Part shown: piece after piece, positions 59,135 through 64,000 of the stretch
Position numbering within the stretch: position 1 is the stretch's first letter
Layout: each line of letters starts with the position of its first letter
Origin: Sipunculus nudus
Taxonomy: Eukaryota; Annelida; Sipuncula; Golfingiida; Sipunculidae
Reading direction: 5' to 3'
Assembly (NCBI GenBank): GCA_026874595.1
Contig: CM049317.1
Location: 33,943,901-34,007,900, forward strand
DNA length: 64,000 bases
The notes under the pieces: generated by a model
Told to the model about the DNA's origin: nothing
Database searches by the model: none
The model's input: the letters and a program-made list of their open reading frames with translations, nothing else
Program-made: the position numbers and the translations under genes

Positions 59135-59237
59135 CGTTTGAGTAAGTTGTACAATGTTCCGATTCGCTGGACAAGTCACAGGACAGGGTTTGAGCTGCCA
59201 GGAGTATGGACCCAAAGAGCTTCAAGTACTGTCTCAT
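59135..59237 (-). CDS. C-type lectin/WSC receptor, exon 1: signal peptide and domain 1 start
   Basis: ATG at 59237 opens MRQYLKLFGSILLAAQTLSC, a classic signal peptide, followed by DLSSESEHCTTYSN. The donor is 'TCAAACG/GTAAGG' in phase 1. Joining it to exon 2 (phase 1) gives 'HCTTYSNG/VKKCFYL', the normal C-x-n-K-C-F-Y beginning of a long-form lectin domain. No other minus-strand exon between here and 32450 was seen. Assignment to the 24.8-32.4 kb gene is therefore inference from phase, strand and content. It implies an intron of about 26.7 kb. It could also start a different lectin gene whose other exons I missed. Confidence 0.65.
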
Positions 59238-60817
59238 TGCCGTTTGACCTTGGAACCAATCAGTTTTAACAAGGACACATTTTCAGGTGGCCATTAATGG
59301 CTTATATCTAAAACACCAGCCCGTATTATGTTGTGATCCAATTATGGTAAGTAGACGAAAGTCACGGTAAACTTAACACAGGCTCTATGTATCCGTGTTA
59401 AAAGAAATGTTAATGAATAGCTTTGTATAAGCACAGCGAGTAACATAAACCACAACATAATTCAGGTATTAAAGGCAAAAAAAGTGTATATGCTTTAAAA
59501 CTATTTATCATGGTCACCAGTTTACACAAGTGCAACGTCGTGGACGAGGGAACCGATGATTTGTCTGCAGGCATCCGTGTAAATTAGGGACGGAATGACC
59601 AAAAACAAATTTTATTTTGTGTACCTAATACACACAAAAGGGTCAAATACACAACTATGAATAAATCTTAACTAATACAACTGAAAAAGAAATATATTTA
59701 TGATTTCGATTTCAAAAATTCCAAACACTGCAGTATTGTCACTATGAATCCAAAGTAATTAGGTGTATTCATTACACTGTATCAATACTGAATATGGCTA
59801 TATCTTATGTCCTCATCCGCCCTATATATCATTTTGCATGAGGCATGCTAGAAATCAGTCTGCTGCATTTACACTAAGAGCTGTCTCGAACTGAGTGTCA
59901 AAGTTCAGGTCACATGCAGGTTAAAGACACAGTACTTTGCATATACGGTATGTTTTCTTGTGAAAAGCCATTACGAAATCTGGGAAATATTAAACTCCTA
60001 ATAATAAAAAAAATATATTCATATGAATATCTAAGAGGAGATGTAATGTCGCGAGTAATAATAATAGTTGTTTATATAAACCGATGAGCCATGACTCAAA
60101 TTCCGACCACAGACTGTCACGAATAGACTCACGACTGAAAAATACCTAATACTCCGCACTATAGATATTTATTATGGCGTAACTTCCCGCCTTGGCCTGC
60201 CTTTGGTGAGCCCTGTCCTCACTAGTTCACACCTAGATAAGGAGTGGCAACCCAATCAGAAGACAAATCCGGGTTAGCATGCCGGGAACACAGAAGATTT
60301 GGCTTGCTGATATTATAAAGGGGCCATCTTCTGTATATCCAAGAATGCAACACTGATATCAGCCTTCCGTGTGTCTTTACTTTTGTGCTTCACTACACAT
60401 ATTTTTATCCCTATATACTTCTTGCGGTTCTTTGAATTACCCAGGCATATTAAAACATGAAATAATGTCCACAGAACTATAATCAACAACAAGGTTATGA
60501 TTTTATGAGATGCGGCGACGTAATAAGTATGCTATCAAAGACTCTGTACTGACTGTATAAGTGCATATGTTACTTAAGATTTTGTGTGGTGATTCATATA
60601 ATTATGGTGTGTATTTATGAGTACCATGAGGGAGCTGCATTCCAGTAAGACTCCGTAACAAGAACACGGTACGCTCTGATTATCCGTCTGTAAACAAGAC
60701 GTGCATCACTGGGACGATGTTTGAATAACAAATGAGGACATGCTTCCCGGCTCAATTATGACATGAATCACGTAAAGTAAAACTTTCATGCGCTTATAAG
60801 TCATATATGTATATATT

Positions 60818-60898
<81 letters not shown>
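59238..60898. other. Upstream flank of the lectin gene; LTR-like stretch; (TA)n
   Basis: Exon 1's promoter should lie here. At 60115-60460 there is an LTR-like plus-strand stretch: 'tgtcacgaatag' start, CCAATCAG at about 60253, TATAAAGGGG at about 60314. No partner LTR or target duplication was found. (TA)n with GTATA interruptions fills 60807-60898. Confidence 0.35.
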
Positions 60899-60899
<1 letters not shown>

Positions 60900-61906
60900 C
60901 TGTGGTTGCCTTCATATCGGCGGGGCTGAATTTTCGCGGTTTTTGTATTTTTAAAAGTTACGCGGCTTCCATTTTCGCGCTCTCATTAGTTTAGTAGTAT
61001 ATTTTAATACCAAATATGAAACTATGAACTGTAATGACCAAATTATTTCATAAACCGCGGATTTCACTATTTTCTAGGTCTACTAATTCTCTGTCCTAAA
61101 CTCCGGATATCGCATGTTCGAACAGTCACGGACGGCTGAGCCGACACGTGCGGAGAGCATTGACCCAGCTGGATGTAATTAGTTCAGGGCCAAGGCTCAT
61201 TCTAAACAACTCTTTTTCCACTGTTCTAGGGCAATTTGGCCCTATAATGAACTGTGACCTTTCAAATATATTCAATATTCACGTCATCACTAGCCAATCA
61301 AACTTCGTTTTGCGCGTCATGATTTTGGTAGTGACAGAATTAGTCCTTTATACAGTTACAAGGTGGCGCTTCCCTAGCGACTACGTTAACTACTTTAGTG
61401 GCAATTTTATTCATTAACAATAACTAAATACGGCACAATGTGAAAGAGTACCCTTTACTCAATATTCTTTTAAGCGGCACTGGATGTCATCTGGCTTGGC
61501 ACACATACACGTAATTTTTAGATTTTACTGCCCGGCGGACATTGACACTTTCCAAGCTCCAGTCATGTGCCGGGGGGGGGGGGCAGAAAAAAACTACCAG
61601 GCGCGGCCAACCGGTCAGCACATCCCTACAAAAGGTCACGGTTTTTGCATCTAAGCCAACCGATATTATTTTAAGTGGACCCTGTTTTTCTCCCTGTATC
61701 ACGTTATTTATATGCACCAGGCTAGATAAACATCACTTCGTAACTGAAGATTAATTTCAACTGTCACCAACTATCGGCAGCTTCTTAAATTAACGATAAC
61801 TGCCTGTTGTATATGTATTCAAAACTGCGTGGTTTCAATTTCGCGGGCAGAGAGCGACCGTGAATATCGCGAATTTGAAACCATCGCAAATCAGAAGACA
61901 ACGACA

Positions 61907-61908
<2 letters not shown>
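60899..61908. mobile_element. TIR element of about 1.0 kb inserted in (TA)n
   Basis: The left end is ACTGTGGTTGCCTTC. The right end on the other strand is ACTGTCGTTGTCTTC. Both are flanked by TATATA tracts. Both subterminal regions carry 'ttttcgcgg' or 'tttcgcggg' and 'atcgcgaat' words. An internal frame at 61148-61417 is of unknown origin. No transposase was recognised. Confidence 0.6.
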
Positions 61909-61989
<81 letters not shown>

Positions 61990-62149
61990 GTCTTCAAATC
62001 TTTGAAATAGCTCAATAAGCCCATCTTTACATATCTTAATAGACGATGTTATGTAAAGACGATTTTTATCTGAATATTATTCTATTACATAAATTACCAT
62101 TATCATGTTTGGTTTATATAAACAAAGTAGATTTGACTTTCAGGAAGAT
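61909..62149. repeat. (TA)n microsatellite and AT-rich flank
   Basis: About 38 TA repeats to 61986, then plain sequence. Confidence 0.85.
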
Positions 62150-62240
62150 GTTATCAGGGTCGAACACCGAAGACGAGGATGAAGGCTTTATTGAAAAAAA
62201 AATGACTCAACTCATGAAACCATATGGATTAACTAGTTAA
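62150..62240 (+). other. Exon-like terminal frame, acidic C-terminus
   Basis: After an acceptor-like 'gatttgactttcag' the frame reads 'KMLSGSNTEDEDEGFIEKKM' then 'TQLMKPYGLTS' and stop TAA. It could be the last exon of a plus-strand gene, but I found no other exon. A weakly similar frame lies near 23353. Family unknown. Confidence 0.3.
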
Positions 62241-63369
62241 GGTTATTTAATGTTATTTTAAGTTAACTGAAACCGAACTGAATACCACTTGACATGATTG
62301 TATAATTCCATAAATTAATATGAGAAGGCTGTTAATAAGTCAGGATGTTTTAAAAGATATTCCGAAAGTAATCCTTGATTCAGGGCATTTTAGGCAATCA
62401 CGGAAAGAAAGTATTTAGAGGCATCACATTACATTTGTCGAACACCAAATATGTCTTGTCTTAACGATTAACGTTTCAACGAGAAAACTAGGTAGGTACA
62501 TTAATGAATGATATATCATATCTCATTTTAATCTCCTATGACATAAAATTCTCTAGGTGTTATATATGCATGTTAAGATACCGTGTGCAAGTATTCCTTT
62601 AGTTTCTTCATGTAAAGGTTGTTTGCTCTTGGATACATTAAACTGCATAACTGACATCGAGAATGGTACGACTTTGTCCCAATTATGTTTACAAACAATG
62701 ATAGGTCATTCGAAACAAAAGTGATAAAACTGAAGAAATACTTACTTTTTAATAAATTCATTATTTATTATATATAAAGTTCATGTATGACTCGTTATGT
62801 TGGCATGCTAAATGCCATATATACTTATCAATAAACATATATTACGTTTTTTATAGCAGAATATATATATTGGAATCGAACAAAATGGTTAAAATTGTTA
62901 TATAATCATAACACAGTACATCGGGCAGTTTGCATTTTGCTCATATTATTCTCTCAAAACTAACGAATCGTCACCTGCCTGATTCTTTTTCCCCATTTTT
63001 TGCATAGTGACACGCATGGGTTTATTATTAACTGGTAAATCTTAATATATCCGATCAATCTGTCAATAATACTTACACACAACCGCAGTTCTCGGAGTAA
63101 CCGTTTTCAGATGAAGCTGAGCTTGTCTTTGTTCAAGTCTGGGATCTGTGATGTTATTTGAATACATTCGTAAATATATAACGATACATGTTATTAGTAG
63201 GAAAAGGAATCAAGTAGTGTGCATTAGAAATAAAATTAATATATCATAATTTCGTCTTGCCAGGTTCAATTGTTAATTTTGAAAAAAAAATGATGCACGC
63301 TATCATTACATCAAATGCAATTCGTGTGGAAAAAAATGCCTAAACTTCACTACCACTTTGATATCAACA
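62241..63369. other. Duplicated AT-rich segment and empty MITE site
   Basis: 62276-62345 matches the flanks of the MITE at 23588 without the insert. 62779-62915 duplicates 57319-57460 almost exactly. About 62916-63145 is an extra segment not present in the other copy. Confidence 0.6.
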
Positions 63370-64000
63370 ATTTTGGGACGAAGGCGTTCCACTATTGTTA
63401 TTTGCGGTCAGAGATTCCGTACATTAATCGCTTGGGTTCAGTTTGTTTGAACTTGTGTTTGTTAACACAATAAGGGGTCCTTTAAAAGTGATCAAATATC
63501 AATGGGTCAATGAACAGAGTATAAAGTGGAACGTTTTGGATTATGTGGTCATATTCAATGAAAGGTTAAACGATGCATGTGACCTAGCTAGACAAATCTT
63601 GGCAAAAGCACAGACTAAACTGAAAACATGGTATGACAAAAAGGCTAGGGATCAAGAATTCAGGGTTGGAGATAAAGTATTGGCATTGTTACCAGGTAGA
63701 GACGGTCCATTGCAAGCACGGTATCATGGACCCTATGACATTCACAGAAAAATCAGTAATGTTATTAATGTAATCAAAACTACAGACAGGCGTAAAGAAA
63801 CTCAGTTGTGTGATGTAAACATGTCCAAACCATATTTCGATAGAAATGACACACAAGTGAATCCAGCTTGTTTAGTATCTTTTGTTGATGAAACAAAAGA
63901 AACTGACAATATGAGATTTTGATACAAGTAAAGGCATGAATGAAATACCAAAATTGGGTAATTCAGAGATTCTGGCAAATCTGGATGTAAAATTAAGACA
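63370..64000 (+). pseudogene. Ty3-type pol fragment: integrase C-terminus, copy 2 (runs off the window)
   Basis: Nearly identical to 57660-58320, with the same GPY/F module. It reads past the stop of copy 1 ('NPACLVSFVDETKE') but has its own 5-bp deletion and stop near 63922. It continues 'NSEILANLDVKL' to the window end. The duplication includes at least 0.3 kb of upstream sequence. Confidence 0.82.

Overview
The window is eukaryotic, intron-rich, AT-rich nuclear DNA. It most likely comes from a mollusc, probably a bivalve. The evidence is a multi-exon C-type lectin receptor and a carbohydrate sulfotransferase with GT-AG introns, CR1-like and L1-like non-LTR retrotransposons, Penelope and Ty3 remnants, many (TA)n microsatellites and long satellite arrays. 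There is no sign of operons or prokaryotic genes. The species call is inference. All gene models come from reading splice signals, codon phase and protein motifs by eye.

Left part (1-19.2 kb): a decayed CR1/L2-type LINE on the minus strand (1-1866) has a 2A-like peptide motif at the start of its second ORF. A complete-looking three-exon carbohydrate sulfotransferase gene lies on the minus strand (7440-9271, 434 aa). A second, broken copy of its 3' end sits just downstream. L1-type ORF1 and reverse transcriptase remnants (11.4-12.2 and 15.3-15.7 kb) flank a 58-bp minisatellite. A hAT element (17230-19208) with a perfect 8-bp target duplication contains a complete Tigger/pogo-type element (17780-18959).

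Middle and right: a minus-strand gene encodes a single-pass receptor. It reads signal peptide, C-type lectin domain 1, WSC domain, C-type lectin domain 2, transmembrane helix and a tyrosine-rich tail. Eight exons lie between 24777 and 32450, and a phase-compatible signal-peptide exon lies at 59135-59237. All intron phases agree over nine exons (495 aa). The two WSC exons form a phase 1-1 cassette inside the intron that splits lectin domain 1, so they either interrupt that domain or are skipped by alternative splicing.

If the first exon is correctly assigned, intron 1 is about 26.7 kb. It holds three satellite arrays: A (about 100/137-bp units, 32.8-38.2 kb), B (about 76-bp units, 40.6-50.1 kb) and C (166/249-bp units, 50.3-51.6 kb). 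It also holds a Penelope-like fragment with a hammerhead-like motif downstream, a Ty3-type pol fragment and one of two copies of a miniature LTR element. The LTRs of that element carry a tRNA-like segment with A and B boxes.

The right edge (57.3-64 kb) repeats a segment carrying the Ty3 integrase tail. Parts of 62.2-62.8 kb are paralogous to 23.3-24.6 kb, which supplies an empty site for a small MITE. Strongest points for follow-up: the WSC-in-lectin architecture, the tRNA-bearing miniature LTR element, and the intron-hosted arrays with palindromic and CTCF-like units.
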